Shown here one piece after another: positions 7,735-17,581 of a stretch of 48,577 bases of DNA (position 1 is its first letter; the number at the start of each line of letters is the position of its first letter). The stretch is from Hyphomicrobiales bacterium (GTDB taxonomy: Bacteria; Pseudomonadota; Alphaproteobacteria; Rhizobiales; Methyloligellaceae). Where the stretch lies: the NCBI GenBank assembly GCA_021775575.1, contig JAJFHO010000104.1:1-48577 (forward strand), read 5' to 3'. Both the position numbers and the translations under genes were made by a program. The notes under the pieces were generated by a model. That model worked only from the letters and a program-made list of their open reading frames with translations, did not search any database and had not been told where the DNA came from.

Positions 7735-8844
7735 ATGGAATTCAATACCCCGCTTTGCCGGAACCTCCGCATGTCCCGGCCAATATTCGGTTTTGCCCAC
7801 AGCATCGACGTTACCGCCGCCCTGACCAACGCCGGCGGCATGGGCATTTATGGCGCCGCCCGCGACGCGCCGGACGCCATCCCTGAAAAGCTTCGGACCA
7901 TCCGCGCGCAGGTCGGCGACAAGCCGTTCGGCGTCGATATCATGCTGCCCAAGGGCATGCCGGCGGGCAAAACCCTCGACGACCTGCGCGCCGAACTCCC
8001 CGGGCCGCACAGGCAGTTCGTTGCCGAGCTGCGGGACAAATATGGTGTGCCGGAACCCGCGGGCGAGAGCTTTTTCAATTCGATGATGCGCAGCGATGCC
8101 TTTTTCGAAGCACAACTCGACGCCGTACTTTCGACAGATGTCGACTTCGTGGCCTTCGGGACCGGCTTCACGCCCGATCGCGTGAAACGCGTTAAAGATG
8201 CCGGCAAACCGGTCGGCGCCCTCATCGGCCTGCCCAAGCATGCCCGCGCCGCGCTGGATTGCGGCATCGAAGTCATTGTCGCCCAGGGCACCGAGGCCGG
8301 CGGACATACCGGCGAGGTCTCCACCCTGACGCTGATCCCCCAGATTGTCGAAATGGCAAACGACGTGCCGGTGGTCGCAGCCGGCGGTATCGGTCATGGC
8401 AGCCAGATCGCCGCCAGCCTGGCCATGGGCGCGCAAGCGGTCTGGCTGGGCACCATCTGGCTGACCACGCAAGAACATGCCCTGGCCGAAGGCAAGGTCG
8501 CCAAGCTGCTGGCGGCCCAAAGCAGTGATACGGTTATCACCCGCGCCAGTTCCGGCAAGCCGCAACGCCAGCTGCGCTCGCGCTGGAGCGAGGAATGGTC
8601 CGCGCCGGAGGCCCCTGCGCCTCTGAAAATGCCCTATCAGCACGCACTGGTTGGCGACCTGATCACGGCTGTCGAGGAAGCCGACATCACGCCGCTGTTA
8701 ACCGAACCGGCCGGACAGGGAGTAGTCTGGTGCCGGCAGGTCGAGAGCGTCGCGGAGGTTGTGACCCGCTTGTGCGGGGAGACAAATCAAGCCCTGGATG
8801 CCATGGCCGGCATGTTGGATCGACGAGCCCCTGCCGTGCTGTGA
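7735..8844 (+). CDS. Nitronate monooxygenase family protein (2-nitropropane dioxygenase-like)
   Basis: A 369-residue FMN-dependent TIM-barrel protein of the NPD/nitronate monooxygenase family, which oxidises alkyl nitronates such as propionate 3-nitronate. The hallmarks are AALTNAGGMGIYGAA near the N-terminus, VIVAQGTEAGGHTGE (phosphate/FMN and the catalytic-type His region), PVVAAGGIGHGSQIAA and GAQAVWLGT. The true substrate is not given by the sequence. The start ATG overlaps an upstream TGA and is preceded by GGAAGG. A long frame on the opposite strand is a shadow. Confidence 0.88.
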   Translation: MEFNTPLCRNLRMSRPIFGFAHSIDVTAALTNAGGMGIYGAARDAPDAIPEKLRTIRAQVGDKPFGVDIMLPKGMPAGKTLDDLRAELPGPHRQFVAELRDKYGVPEPAGESFFNSMMRSDAFFEAQLDAVLSTDVDFVAFGTGFTPDRVKRVKDAGKPVGALIGLPKHARAALDCGIEVIVAQGTEAGGHTGEVSTLTLIPQIVEMANDVPVVAAGGIGHGSQIAASLAMGAQAVWLGTIWLTTQEHALAEGKVAKLLAAQSSDTVITRASSGKPQRQLRSRWSEEWSAPEAPAPLKMPYQHALVGDLITAVEEADITPLLTEPAGQGVVWCRQVESVAEVVTRLCGETNQALDAMAGMLDRRAPAVL

Positions 8845-8901
8845 TGTGATTTTATTTTGCCGGGGCTGATGCTTGCGCGATTACGGAAGTTGATCGGCGC
8901 G

Positions 8902-9636
8902 CTATCGCGCCGGGGCAGGATAAATGCAGTCAAGCCTGACATGCTCCCTGGCGACGCGCCGCTCTATATGCCGGGCCAGGCGGCGCGTGCGCGGACCCGG
9001 GCGGCCCGCGTTGCGCACATGGGGATTGGGAAGCGCGGCGGCAAGCTGGGCCGCCTGGCGCGCGGTAACCTTCGACGCGCCGCGCCGGAAGTGGTGACGC
9101 GCCGCGGCCTCGGCGCCGAAAATGCCCGGGCCCCATTCGGCGATGTTGAGATAGACCTCGATCATGCGGCGTTTAGGCCAGATCGCCGACATGGCGTAGG
9201 CGAGCGGAATCTCGATCGCCTTGCGCAGATAGCTGCGCCTCTGCCAGAGGAACAGGTTCTTTGCCGTTTGCATCGGGATTGTACTGGCGCCGCGCGGCGC
9301 CGCGTCGCCGCGCTCCCCGGCCTCTTCGATCGCGTCCTCCACCGCACCCCAGTCGACGCCCAGATGATCGCAAAATCGCGTGTCCTCGGAGGTGACGACG
9401 GTCCGGACCAGCATCTTCGACATCCGCTCCAGCGGCACCCAGCGATGGCGAATGGTGACGCCGCCGATCCAGCGGCCCGCCATCACCATGGACCCCGGCG
9501 GATCGACGAAGCGAAACAGCCCAATCAATAACAAAGGCAGCGCCGCGGCAAACAACACAGCAATGGTCAAAATGCGCAGCTTCCGGCCGAAACGCCGCCC
9601 GCGGGCGGAAGCGGGAGCTGGTGGCCGATTCGGCAT
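8902..9636 (-). CDS. mtgA: Monofunctional biosynthetic peptidoglycan transglycosylase
   Basis: A GT51-family enzyme that polymerises lipid II into glycan strands at the outer face of the inner membrane. A single N-terminal helix (LTIAVLFAAALPLLLIGLF) is followed by the catalytic motifs SEDTRFCDHLGVDW, GASTIPMQTAKNLFLW and RRMIEVYLNIAEWGPGIFG. There is no transpeptidase domain. The frame is open far upstream, antisense to ispA, so the start was placed at ATG 9636 (MPNRPPAP), giving 244 residues, normal for MtgA. It is divergent from ispA with 93 bp between starts. Confidence 0.93.
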   Translation of the reverse strand: MPNRPPAPASARGRRFGRKLRILTIAVLFAAALPLLLIGLFRFVDPPGSMVMAGRWIGGVTIRHRWVPLERMSKMLVRTVVTSEDTRFCDHLGVDWGAVEDAIEEAGERGDAAPRGASTIPMQTAKNLFLWQRRSYLRKAIEIPLAYAMSAIWPKRRMIEVYLNIAEWGPGIFGAEAAARHHFRRGASKVTARQAAQLAAALPNPHVRNAGRPGPRTRRLARHIERRVAREHVRLDCIYPAPAR

Positions 9637-9729
9637 GGGCCGTGTTGTACCCTCTGGCTGGGCACTGGTGCAACGTGGTATCAGTGTGGGCGAGAGGCGT
9701 TTTGTACGCGCGGAGGGGGGCGTCCACCG

Positions 9730-10623
9730 ATGACGTTCGCGCTGAAAATTTCCATCGTCGCGGCGCTGGTCGAGCAGCGGCTGAGCGATCATCTGTCGGG
9801 TTCGCGCGGCCCCGCGCCGCCGCCGCGGCGGCTGGCCGAGGCAATGCGCTATGCGGCGCTGGGCGGCGGCAAGCGGCTGCGTCCTTTCCTGATGATCGAA
9901 ACCGCGGGCCTGTTCGGCGTCAAGACGGAGAATGCGCTCGACGCCGCGGCCGCGATCGAATGCGTGCATTGCTACTCGCTTGTCCATGACGATCTTCCGG
10001 CCATGGACAACGACGAGCTTCGGCGCGGCCGCCCGACCGTTCACATCGCCTTCGACGAGGCTAGCGCCATTCTCGCCGGCGATGCGCTTCTCACGCTTGC
10101 CTTCGAAATCATGGCCCGGCGCCAGACCCATGCGGACCCTGTGGTCCGGAGCGAACTGGTCGTCGGCCTTGCGCGCGCGGCCGGCTGGGCCGGGATGGCC
10201 GGCGGGCAGATGCTCGACCTCGAAGCGGAGGGAAAAGCCCTCAAGCCCGAGCAAATCCGCTATATGCAAGCGCTCAAGACCGGCGCCCTGATCCGATTTT
10301 CCTGTGAGGCCGGGGGCATTATAGGCGGCGCGGGCGCCAAGGAACGCGCCGCGCTCTCAGCCTATGGCGACAAGCTGGGACAGGCGTTCCAGCTCGCCGA
10401 CGATCTGCTCGACACGCAAGGCGACCCGAAGAAGCTGGGCAAGAAAACCCGCAAGGACCGCGGCGCCGGCAAGGCCACGCTGGTTGGCGCATTTGGCGTG
10501 GAGAAGGCGCGGATCCTTCTCAAGGACCTCGAACAGGACGCCATCGCGGCGCTCAAACCCTTCGGTGAGCGCGCCGCCGCACTGAGCGAGGCGGCGCATT
10601 TCGTGACCGGCCGCGAGTACTGA
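9730..10623 (+). CDS. ispA: Polyprenyl synthetase, farnesyl diphosphate synthase type
   Basis: A short-chain E-isoprenyl diphosphate synthase of 297 residues that joins isopentenyl diphosphate to dimethylallyl and geranyl diphosphate. The first Asp-rich motif is DDLPAMDNDELRRGRPT and the second is LADDLLD; GGGKRLRP binds substrate. The DDxxxxD spacing is that of bacterial IspA. It is convergent with ispG (11 bp apart), so two isoprenoid genes sit side by side. In many relatives dxs follows ispA; here it does not. Confidence 0.93.
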   Translation: MTFALKISIVAALVEQRLSDHLSGSRGPAPPPRRLAEAMRYAALGGGKRLRPFLMIETAGLFGVKTENALDAAAAIECVHCYSLVHDDLPAMDNDELRRGRPTVHIAFDEASAILAGDALLTLAFEIMARRQTHADPVVRSELVVGLARAAGWAGMAGGQMLDLEAEGKALKPEQIRYMQALKTGALIRFSCEAGGIIGGAGAKERAALSAYGDKLGQAFQLADDLLDTQGDPKKLGKKTRKDRGAGKATLVGAFGVEKARILLKDLEQDAIAALKPFGERAAALSEAAHFVTGREY

Positions 10624-10634
10624 CGCCGGCAGGT

Positions 10635-11885
10635 CTATTCGGCTGCCGGCCGCTCCCTGCCGCCGGCGCCAAAACGGGTCTCGATATAATCTTCCACCAG
10701 CGCCTTGAACTCCGCCGCGATTTCAGGACCCCGCAACGTGACGGTCTTTTTTCCATCGACGAAAACCGGCGCCGCGGGCGCTTCGCCGGTGCCGGGCAGC
10801 GAAATACCGATATCGGCGAATTTGCTCTCGCCGGGCCCGTTGACGATACATCCCATCACCGCGACATTGAGCGTTTCCACACCGGGATAGCGTGTCCGCC
10901 ATTGCGGCATCTGGTCGCGGATAAAGGCCTGGATGTCCTGCGCCAGCTCCTGGAACACCGTGCTGGTGGTGCGCCCGCAACCGGGACAGGCGGCCACGAC
11001 CGGCGCGAAGGAACGCAGACCCAGCGTCTGCAGCACCTCTTGCGAGACACGCACTTCCTCGGCCCTGTCGCCGCCGGGCTGCGGCGTCAATGAACAACGG
11101 ATCGTGTCGCCGATGCCCTGCTGCAGCAGGATCGCAAGGGCGGCGGTGGACGAGACCACGCCCTTGGCGCCCATGCCCGCTTCGGTCAGGCCGAGATGCA
11201 GCGCATAGGTGCAGCGCTCCGCCAGCATGGTGTAGACGCTGACCAGGTCCTGCACCGCCGACACCTTGGCGGAGAGAATGATCCTGTCCGCGCCAAGACC
11301 GATCTCCTGCGCGCGCGCCGCGCTGCGCAGCGCCGATTGCACCATCGCTTCATGAACGACGCCTTGAGCGCCGAGCGGTTTGTCCCTGCGCGCATTCTCG
11401 TCCATCAACCCGGTCAGGAGCTCCTGGTCGAGGCTGCCCCAGTTGACGCCGATGCGTACCGGCTTGCCGTGCTTGAGCGCCAATTCGATGATCGATGAAA
11501 ACTGCCGGTCGCGTTTGTCCTTGAATCCGACATTGCCGGGATTGATCCGGTATTTGTCGAGCGCCTCCGCGCAAGCCGGGTGATCCGCGAGCAGCGTATG
11601 GCCGTTATAATGGAAGTCGCCGACGATCGGTGCGTCGACGCCCTCAGCCCGGACCCTGTCGCGGATATGCGGGACGGCGGCGGCGGCCTCCGCCCGGTCG
11701 ACGGTCACGCGCACCAGCTCCGATCCGGCGCGCGCCAGCGCGACGATTTGCGCCGCGGTCGAATCGGTATCCGCGGTATCGGTATTGGTCATCGACTGCA
11801 CGACGACGGGCGCGCCGCCGCCGACGGTCACATGAGCGATGCGCACGGGCGTCGTTTGATACCTTGGAGATAGAGTTGTCGCCAT
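10635..11885 (-). CDS. ispG: 4-hydroxy-3-methylbut-2-en-1-yl diphosphate synthase (IspG/GcpE)
   Basis: The penultimate enzyme of the MEP isoprenoid pathway, a [4Fe-4S] protein converting ME-cPP to HMBPP. Length 416. The N-terminal TIM barrel carries [24 protein letters not shown] and [10 protein letters not shown]; the C-terminal domain holds the cluster cysteines in [10 protein letters not shown] and the [10 protein letters not shown] segment. It lies 54 bp downstream of znuB on the same strand, an unusual partner. Confidence 0.96.
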   Translation of the reverse strand: MATTLSPRYQTTPVRIAHVTVGGGAPVVVQSMTNTDTADTDSTAAQIVALARAGSELVRVTVDRAEAAAAVPHIRDRVRAEGVDAPIVGDFHYNGHTLLADHPACAEALDKYRINPGNVGFKDKRDRQFSSIIELALKHGKPVRIGVNWGSLDQELLTGLMDENARRDKPLGAQGVVHEAMVQSALRSAARAQEIGLGADRIILSAKVSAVQDLVSVYTMLAERCTYALHLGLTEAGMGAKGVVSSTAALAILLQQGIGDTIRCSLTPQPGGDRAEEVRVSQEVLQTLGLRSFAPVVAACPGCGRTTSTVFQELAQDIQAFIRDQMPQWRTRYPGVETLNVAVMGCIVNGPGESKFADIGISLPGTGEAPAAPVFVDGKKTVTLRGPEIAAEFKALVEDYIETRFGAGGRERPAAE

Positions 11886-11939
11886 AGGTCAGACTCTATG
11901 TGGTCGAAGGCTTATTTGCCAGTCCGCTGGCACCGGCGT

Positions 11940-12737
11940 CTAACCGTGCCGCGGATGCATCCCTTTGACAAAGGAGAATGTGAAAAACACCGCCATCGCC
12001 AGCACGATGGAGGGTCCGGCGGGCGTGTCGAGCCAGAGCGACGCACCAAGGCCCGCGATCACCGAAAGCACTGCAATAACGCCGGCGATTGCCGCCATCC
12101 GCTCCGGCGTGGCGGAGAATGCCCTCGCCGCGGCAGCCGGAATGACCAGCAGCGACGTAATCAGCAGGATGCCAACGAGCTTCATCGCCAGCGCCACGGT
12201 GAAGGCGAGCAGCAGCATGAAGATGGCCGAAGTCCGCGCAACGTCGACGCCCTCCGCCGCCGCCAGCTCCTCATGCACCGAGAGCGCGAGCAACGGGCGC
12301 CAAATCCAGCCCGTGACACCCAGGATCACCGCCCCGGCGCCATAAATCCAGATCAGGTCGCGGTTGCCCACCGAAAGGATATCGCCGAACAGATAGCCCA
12401 TGAGGTCGAGCCGGTTACCGGCGAGCATGGCCGCAACGATCAGACCGGCGGCGAGGGATACGTGCGCGAGAATCCCCAACAGCGTATCCTGCGGCAGCGC
12501 ATTCTGGCGTCGCAGAGCGTAGAGCAGCGCCGCAAGCGACACCGCGACGGCGACGATACCGATCGCCGGATCGATGGCCAGAAACAGGCCCGCGGCCACG
12601 CCCAGCAGGCCGCTATGGGCTATCGTCGCGCCGAAATAGGCCATCCGCCGCCAGACAATGAAACATCCCAGCGGCGCCGCCACCAGCGCGATGCCAACGC
12701 CCGCGACAAGCGCCTTGACCACAAGATCGTCCGGCAT
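11940..12737 (-). CDS. znuB: Zinc ABC transporter permease
   Basis: A 265-residue membrane protein of the ABC-3 (ZnuB/TroC) family with about eight helices. Typical stretches are GCFIVWRRMAYFGATIAHSG near the N-terminus (the ATPase-contact region) and HEELAAAEGVDVARTSA in the middle. It should form the channel of a zinc importer with ZnuC. Unusually, it is not beside znuC and zur, which are some 7 kb to the right, and no znuA is in the window. It precedes ispG on the same strand. A manganese or other metal permease is an alternative. Confidence 0.87.
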   Translation of the reverse strand: MPDDLVVKALVAGVGIALVAAPLGCFIVWRRMAYFGATIAHSGLLGVAAGLFLAIDPAIGIVAVAVSLAALLYALRRQNALPQDTLLGILAHVSLAAGLIVAAMLAGNRLDLMGYLFGDILSVGNRDLIWIYGAGAVILGVTGWIWRPLLALSVHEELAAAEGVDVARTSAIFMLLLAFTVALAMKLVGILLITSLLVIPAAAARAFSATPERMAAIAGVIAVLSVIAGLGASLWLDTPAGPSIVLAMAVFFTFSFVKGMHPRHG

Positions 12738-12898
12738 GGACAGCTCCCGGCGGAGGCATCGCCGACATGCGACCGATCACCACTTTCGCGGCGGATGCCC
12801 CTTCCTTTAATATATGCTATTCGACCGACAGACTTAATGGACCGGCGGCCTGCCTGCAAGCCGCCGTCATGCGCTCCACCAGCGATTGAGGTTCGACA

Positions 12899-14290
12899 AT
12901 GGCCAGTACCGAATCCGCCAAACGTTATTGCCTGATCGGCGCCGGAGCCTGCGGCCTGCCGGTGGTGAAGAATTTCAAGGAACGCGGCATCCCCTTCGAC
13001 TGCTTCGAGAGGGAGGCGGATGTCGGCGGCATCTGGAATCCGGACGCCCCGAGCTATGTTTATGAAACGATCTGCCTGAACACCTCGAAATCGCTGTCGA
13101 AATATGTCGGATACCCGATTCCGAAAGAGCATCCGCAATTCATGACCAAAGAGCAGGCGATCGACTATATCCAGTCCTACGCCCGCCATTTCGGCCTGTA
13201 TGACGCCATCACTTTCAACACCGAGGTCGAGAAGGTGGAAAGGCATGGCGACAAATGGAAGGTCAAGATCGCCGGCGAGAAGGAGCCGCGCGAGTATGCC
13301 GGCGTGGTCGTCGCCAACGGCCATCACTGGGACCCGCGCATCCCGGAGTATCCCGGCAAGTTCACCGGTGAGTCGCTGCATGCCATCCAGGTGAAGACCC
13401 GCGACCAGCTGCGCGGCAAGCGGGTGCTCGTCGTCGGCGCCGGCAATACCGGCTGCGACCTGACGGCGGACGCCGCCTATCTGTCGCGCACGGTCGAGCA
13501 TTCCATGCGCCGCACATATTATTTTCTGCCGAAATTCGTGTTCGGGCGCCCGCTCGACAAATGGCTCGACCGCACCCAGCGCTGGCCGGTCCCGCGCCGT
13601 GTCCTGCGCTGGATGTACGGCATGGCGATCTATTTCGTGGTCGGCCCCTATGAGCGGCTAGGCCTGCCCAAGCCGGACCACAAGATTCTGGAGTCCTTTC
13701 CCAGCATGGCGTCGTCCTATCTCGACCATCTGGCCCATCAGCGGATCAAGCCGCGTGGCGATATCGAGCGCTTCGAGGGCAAGAAGGTCTTCTTCAAGGA
13801 CGGCGCGGAAACGGAGGTGGACCTCATCATCTACGCGACCGGCTACCACCTCACCTTCCCGTTCATGGACAAGAAATATATCGCCAACGAGGACGGCTCC
13901 TCGCCGCTGTTTCTCAATAGCTGCCACCGGGAGATGGACAATCTGTTCGCTGTCGGGCTGGTGCAGCCGGCCGATGGCGGCTTCTGGCAGCTGGCCGACT
14001 ATCAGGGCCAGATGATCGCGAGTTTCGTGGTGGCGCAGGAATGCGATCCTGAACGGGCCGCCTGGTTCCGCAAATTGAAGTCATCTGCGCGGCCCGACAC
14101 CTTTCATGGCGTGACCTATATCGACTCGCCGCGGCACAAGCTCGAGGTGCAGCACTATCGCTACCGCACCTATATCAAGAAACTTCTGAAGAAGTTCGGG
14201 CCTGTCACCAAGGCAAATTGGCCGAGCCCCAGCCAAAGCGCGGACAGCAAAACATCTGGCGCCGAGCCATCGTTGCAGGCGGCGGAGTAG
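12899..14290 (+). CDS. Flavin-containing monooxygenase family protein
   Basis: A 463-residue FAD- and NADPH-dependent monooxygenase of the FMO class. The FAD Rossmann motif is GAGACGL near residue 17, followed by FEREADVGGIWN. The FMO fingerprint region reads FTGESLHAIQV (a variant of FxGxxxHxxxY), and the NADPH motif is VLVVGAGNTGCDLT. The later IIYATGYHLTFPF is also typical. Members oxygenate soft N or S atoms; some relatives are Baeyer-Villiger enzymes. The substrate is unknown. The Lys-rich C-terminal tail after KKLLKKFG is poorly conserved in type. No partner gene is adjacent. Confidence 0.88.
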   Translation: MASTESAKRYCLIGAGACGLPVVKNFKERGIPFDCFEREADVGGIWNPDAPSYVYETICLNTSKSLSKYVGYPIPKEHPQFMTKEQAIDYIQSYARHFGLYDAITFNTEVEKVERHGDKWKVKIAGEKEPREYAGVVVANGHHWDPRIPEYPGKFTGESLHAIQVKTRDQLRGKRVLVVGAGNTGCDLTADAAYLSRTVEHSMRRTYYFLPKFVFGRPLDKWLDRTQRWPVPRRVLRWMYGMAIYFVVGPYERLGLPKPDHKILESFPSMASSYLDHLAHQRIKPRGDIERFEGKKVFFKDGAETEVDLIIYATGYHLTFPFMDKKYIANEDGSSPLFLNSCHREMDNLFAVGLVQPADGGFWQLADYQGQMIASFVVAQECDPERAAWFRKLKSSARPDTFHGVTYIDSPRHKLEVQHYRYRTYIKKLLKKFGPVTKANWPSPSQSADSKTSGAEPSLQAAE

Positions 14291-14338
14291 CGCTTTCCTC
14301 CAGGGAAGATTGCCGCACTATTCGCACCTCTTCATGAG

Positions 14339-17300
14339 CTAGGCAACGGCGGCTTCCACCTGCTTCGGCCGAACTGGCCCGGCAATAGGCAGGCGGACGG
14401 TGAAGGTGCTGCCTTCACCCTTGATGCTCTCGACTTTGAGCGACCCGCCATGCTCCTCGATCAATATCTTCGTGAGGTTGAGGCCGATGCCGGTTCCCGC
14501 AATACCGGTCGATGTCCTGGCCCGGAAAAAACGTTCACCGATATGGCTCAGATCGTCTTCGTCGATGCCAAGGCCGTAATCCTGCATCGACACGACTGCC
14601 TCGTCACCCTCACGCCATCCCCTGACCGTGATATCCGGTCCGTCAGGTGAGTATTTCACGGCATTTGTCAGCAGGTTCGTAAAGACCTGCTCGAGTGCTG
14701 CACTGTCTCCGGCGATGTTATATGGAAGCTCCTTCAGATCGCAAACGATCCTGTGCTCCTCATTGAGCTCAAGCTGGCGAACGCACACTCCCAATACAAC
14801 GCCGGACAGATCACATTCCGCCACGTTGATTTCCATTTTGCCGGCATTCATGCGGGCGGAGGAAAGCGTGCTTTCCATCAAGCTGGTCATTGTCTTGACG
14901 GCGGCCCGGATTTTTGTTGCCCGGTCCTCAAGGTCAGCCACGGTCAAGCTGTCCTTGCGGCGGAGCAGCCGCTGAACCGACCCGTCAATAACCGCCAGCG
15001 GTGTGCGGAACTCGTGACTTGCCATGGAGATGAACTGCCGCTGAAGCTCGTTCATCTCCTGCTCCTTTTTGAGAGCTTCCGCCAGCTCTTCAGCTTTGGT
15101 TTTCAGCCTCTGTGTCGCCAGATCGACCATCTCCTGCAAATGGTCGCGATGGTCGATCAGTTCGCGCTCAGCCTTCTTGCGCTCTGTTACATCCTCGACG
15201 ATCGCTGCGAATACGGGCCGTTCCCCCGACTGGATCTGCTGCAGCACAATATCCGTATCGTAAAGCGATCCGTCCTTGCGGCGGTGGCTTGTCTGAAGCC
15301 CGATATGATCCTTCTCGCCGCGCCTCAGGGGAGCGATCTTGTCCTCGAACTGCTCAAGCGTGAACTCGGGCTTGATATCGAGAGGGGTCATGTTCGCCAG
15401 TTCCTCGACGGTGTAGCCGAGGTTTCTGCAAGCGCTCGCATTGGCCTGAAGGAATTTGAGCGTCTCGGCATCGAATACGAAGACCTCGTTGATGGCATCC
15501 TCGACAATTCGGGCCAGCCTGAGATTGAGGTGCTCGGCCTTCTTGCGCTCGGTAATATCCACATAGGCGGTTACGAACCCTCCTTGCGGGAGCGGAAATC
15601 CGCGGATTTCCAGAACGGTGCCGTCGGGGCGCCGCCGCTCGAAAGCGTGTTCCTCGAATTTCCTGACCAGCTCGAGGCGTTCGCGAACCATCTCCTCAGG
15701 AGAGCCTGCCCCATAGTCTCCGCGCTCGACATTGAATCTGACGATGTCCTCGTAGAGCGAACCAACCGGAAACGTCTCAGCCGGGAGATCCAGCAGGCGG
15801 TAGAACATGTCATTGGCCAGCAGCAATTTGAGATCGCCGCCAAAAATCGTGATGCCGCCCGGAAAACTATCGACCGTCGCGCGCAGCAGATCGGTTGAGC
15901 GTTTCCTCTCGGTTACATCCTCGTGGGTCGTAACCCAGCCACCCCCCGACATCGGCTGATGGGTGATTGCAATTGCCCGCCCGTCGCTAAGTTCTTGAAC
16001 CTTGCTTTCGCGCACACCGCTTTTCACCCAACTAAGCCGTTCGGCGATATATTCATCCGGGGTCCGACCGGCGAAGAAACCGTTCCTGATGCGATGCTCC
16101 AGGACCTGGCGCAGGGTCGTCCCCGGTTTCACCTGCTCACGTGTCAATCCGTACAAGGACAAATAGCCTTCGTTGCACACAGTGATGCGTTGTTCGGCGT
16201 CGAACATGCAAAGACCCTGGGACATGTTGTCGAGCGCGGTGTTGAATCGCCAATTTTGCGCCTGGAGCCTTGCCTCGGCCCGGCGTTGCTCTGTGATGTC
16301 AACCACCACACACTGCATGGCGGGCGAGCCGTTCCAGTCAACCTGTCTGACCCGAAATTCAATATCGATTTTCGAGCCGTCTTTCTTGAGGCCCCGCGAC
16401 TCAAAAATTTCAGGCGCATATGTTCCTGCCTCTCGCGCCGTCTTGTAGCGCCAGATCCTCTCGCGTTCGTCGGGTGCTATCAATGGCCCGACCTGTCCAA
16501 GGGCAAGGATTTCCTGAGGGCTCTCATAGCCGAAAATATCCGCCAGTGCCTGATTGGAGAACAGGAGCACCCAATCCCTGACAACAAACAGACCCTGGAT
16601 CGAGCCTTCGACGAGGTTGCGGAATTGCGTCTCGCGCTCCTTCAGCGCATCCTCCGCCCGCTTGCGCTCGGTGACATCTTCATGAGTGCTTACCCAACCG
16701 CCATCGGGCAGGGGTTGAAACTCATACGCTATCCATCGCCCGTCGCTAAGCGGGTTGATGGCACTTCGTTTGATGCCGCCCCGGACCCAAGCAAGCCGCT
16801 CCTCAATATACTCTTCAGGGTTGGCACATGTGTAGAGGCCGGCTTTGACGCGATGTTCCAGGATCTGGAGCAGGGTCGTTCCGGGCTTCATCAGTTCATG
16901 GGGAAAGCCATAAATAGTTGCATAGCGTTCATTGCAGAAAACCAGGCGCTGCTCACTGTCAAATTTGGCCAGGCCCTGAGTCATGTTGGCAAGGGCAACA
17001 CTAAAACGCTCATTCTGAGCTTTGATGGCGCCGTTGGCCAAATCCGCCTTTTCTTTGGCCTCTTCAAGCGATTTGGTGGTCGCCAATGCCGCTTTTCGGG
17101 ATTCAAAGAACGCCATGATGACGTCGCCAAGGTCCTTGAGCGTTTGGCGCTGCACGTCGTCGAGAATTTTCGGTTTTCTCCCGATCAGACATAAACCGCC
17201 GATAGCGTATCCCTCCGGCGTCGTTAGCGGCCGCGCGGCGTAAAACCGAACGCCGATCTCGCCGGTAACCAGCGGGTTGTCGGCAAAGCGCGGGTCCTTT

Positions 17301-17581
17301 GTCGCGTCGGGTATCTCGAATGTTTTCTCCGGGTCCAGGATCGCGTGGGCGCAAAAAGCAATAGCCCGCGGCGTTTCCTTCGGCTCCATGCCTTTTCTGG
17401 CAAGAAAATACTGTCGATCCCGGTCGATAAGAGCGATGACGCAGATGTCGACATCACAAACATCTGCGGCAGTCCGAATTATTGCTTCAAAGACATCGTC
17501 GACATCGCGATCGAGAAGATCGTAACTGCGGAGAGCGCGCAAACGTTCTTGCTCATTGTCTGGAATAGTTGCACTCGCCAT
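14339..17581 (-). CDS. Multi-sensor histidine kinase: GAF, five PAS domains, HisKA, HATPase
   Basis: A 1080-residue soluble sensor kinase with no membrane helix. Order: N-terminal GAF (about 20-165), PAS domains at about 190-310, 320-440, 455-575, 580-695 and 700-815, a short coiled coil, HisKA with phosphoacceptor His in SHEFRTPLAVI (about 855), and HATPase with NLLTNAVKYSPDG and GTGIGLNL. Three PAS units share the PAS_7 pattern (DNMSQGLCMFD, CNEGYLSLYG, GGGWVTTHEDVTERK) and clearly arose by duplication. The gene has no adjacent response regulator, so its output is unknown. The signal is presumably cytosolic. Confidence 0.93.
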   Translation of the reverse strand: MASATIPDNEQERLRALRSYDLLDRDVDDVFEAIIRTAADVCDVDICVIALIDRDRQYFLARKGMEPKETPRAIAFCAHAILDPEKTFEIPDATKDPRFADNPLVTGEIGVRFYAARPLTTPEGYAIGGLCLIGRKPKILDDVQRQTLKDLGDVIMAFFESRKAALATTKSLEEAKEKADLANGAIKAQNERFSVALANMTQGLAKFDSEQRLVFCNERYATIYGFPHELMKPGTTLLQILEHRVKAGLYTCANPEEYIEERLAWVRGGIKRSAINPLSDGRWIAYEFQPLPDGGWVSTHEDVTERKRAEDALKERETQFRNLVEGSIQGLFVVRDWVLLFSNQALADIFGYESPQEILALGQVGPLIAPDERERIWRYKTAREAGTYAPEIFESRGLKKDGSKIDIEFRVRQVDWNGSPAMQCVVVDITEQRRAEARLQAQNWRFNTALDNMSQGLCMFDAEQRITVCNEGYLSLYGLTREQVKPGTTLRQVLEHRIRNGFFAGRTPDEYIAERLSWVKSGVRESKVQELSDGRAIAITHQPMSGGGWVTTHEDVTERKRSTDLLRATVDSFPGGITIFGGDLKLLLANDMFYRLLDLPAETFPVGSLYEDIVRFNVERGDYGAGSPEEMVRERLELVRKFEEHAFERRRPDGTVLEIRGFPLPQGGFVTAYVDITERKKAEHLNLRLARIVEDAINEVFVFDAETLKFLQANASACRNLGYTVEELANMTPLDIKPEFTLEQFEDKIAPLRRGEKDHIGLQTSHRRKDGSLYDTDIVLQQIQSGERPVFAAIVEDVTERKKAERELIDHRDHLQEMVDLATQRLKTKAEELAEALKKEQEMNELQRQFISMASHEFRTPLAVIDGSVQRLLRRKDSLTVADLEDRATKIRAAVKTMTSLMESTLSSARMNAGKMEINVAECDLSGVVLGVCVRQLELNEEHRIVCDLKELPYNIAGDSAALEQVFTNLLTNAVKYSPDGPDITVRGWREGDEAVVSMQDYGLGIDEDDLSHIGERFFRARTSTGIAGTGIGLNLTKILIEEHGGSLKVESIKGEGSTFTVRLPIAGPVRPKQVEAAVA

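Noticed and set aside
7729-8643. Long minus-strand frame opposite nitronate monooxygenase
   Set aside because: No recognisable domain; it is the antisense shadow of a GC-rich gene with clear homology on the plus strand.
9637-10269. Extended N-terminus of mtgA running through the ispA gene
   Set aside because: The extra 210 residues have no MtgA similarity and are antisense to ispA; the membrane helix starts soon after ATG 9636.
11898-12935. 345-codon plus-strand frame over znuB
   Set aside because: Composition is Arg/Gln/His-rich with no hydrophobic core, as expected of an antisense frame to a membrane protein.
15923-17194. 423-codon plus-strand frame inside the histidine kinase
   Set aside because: Antisense shadow; every kinase domain is intact on the minus strand and the plus frame shows no domain.
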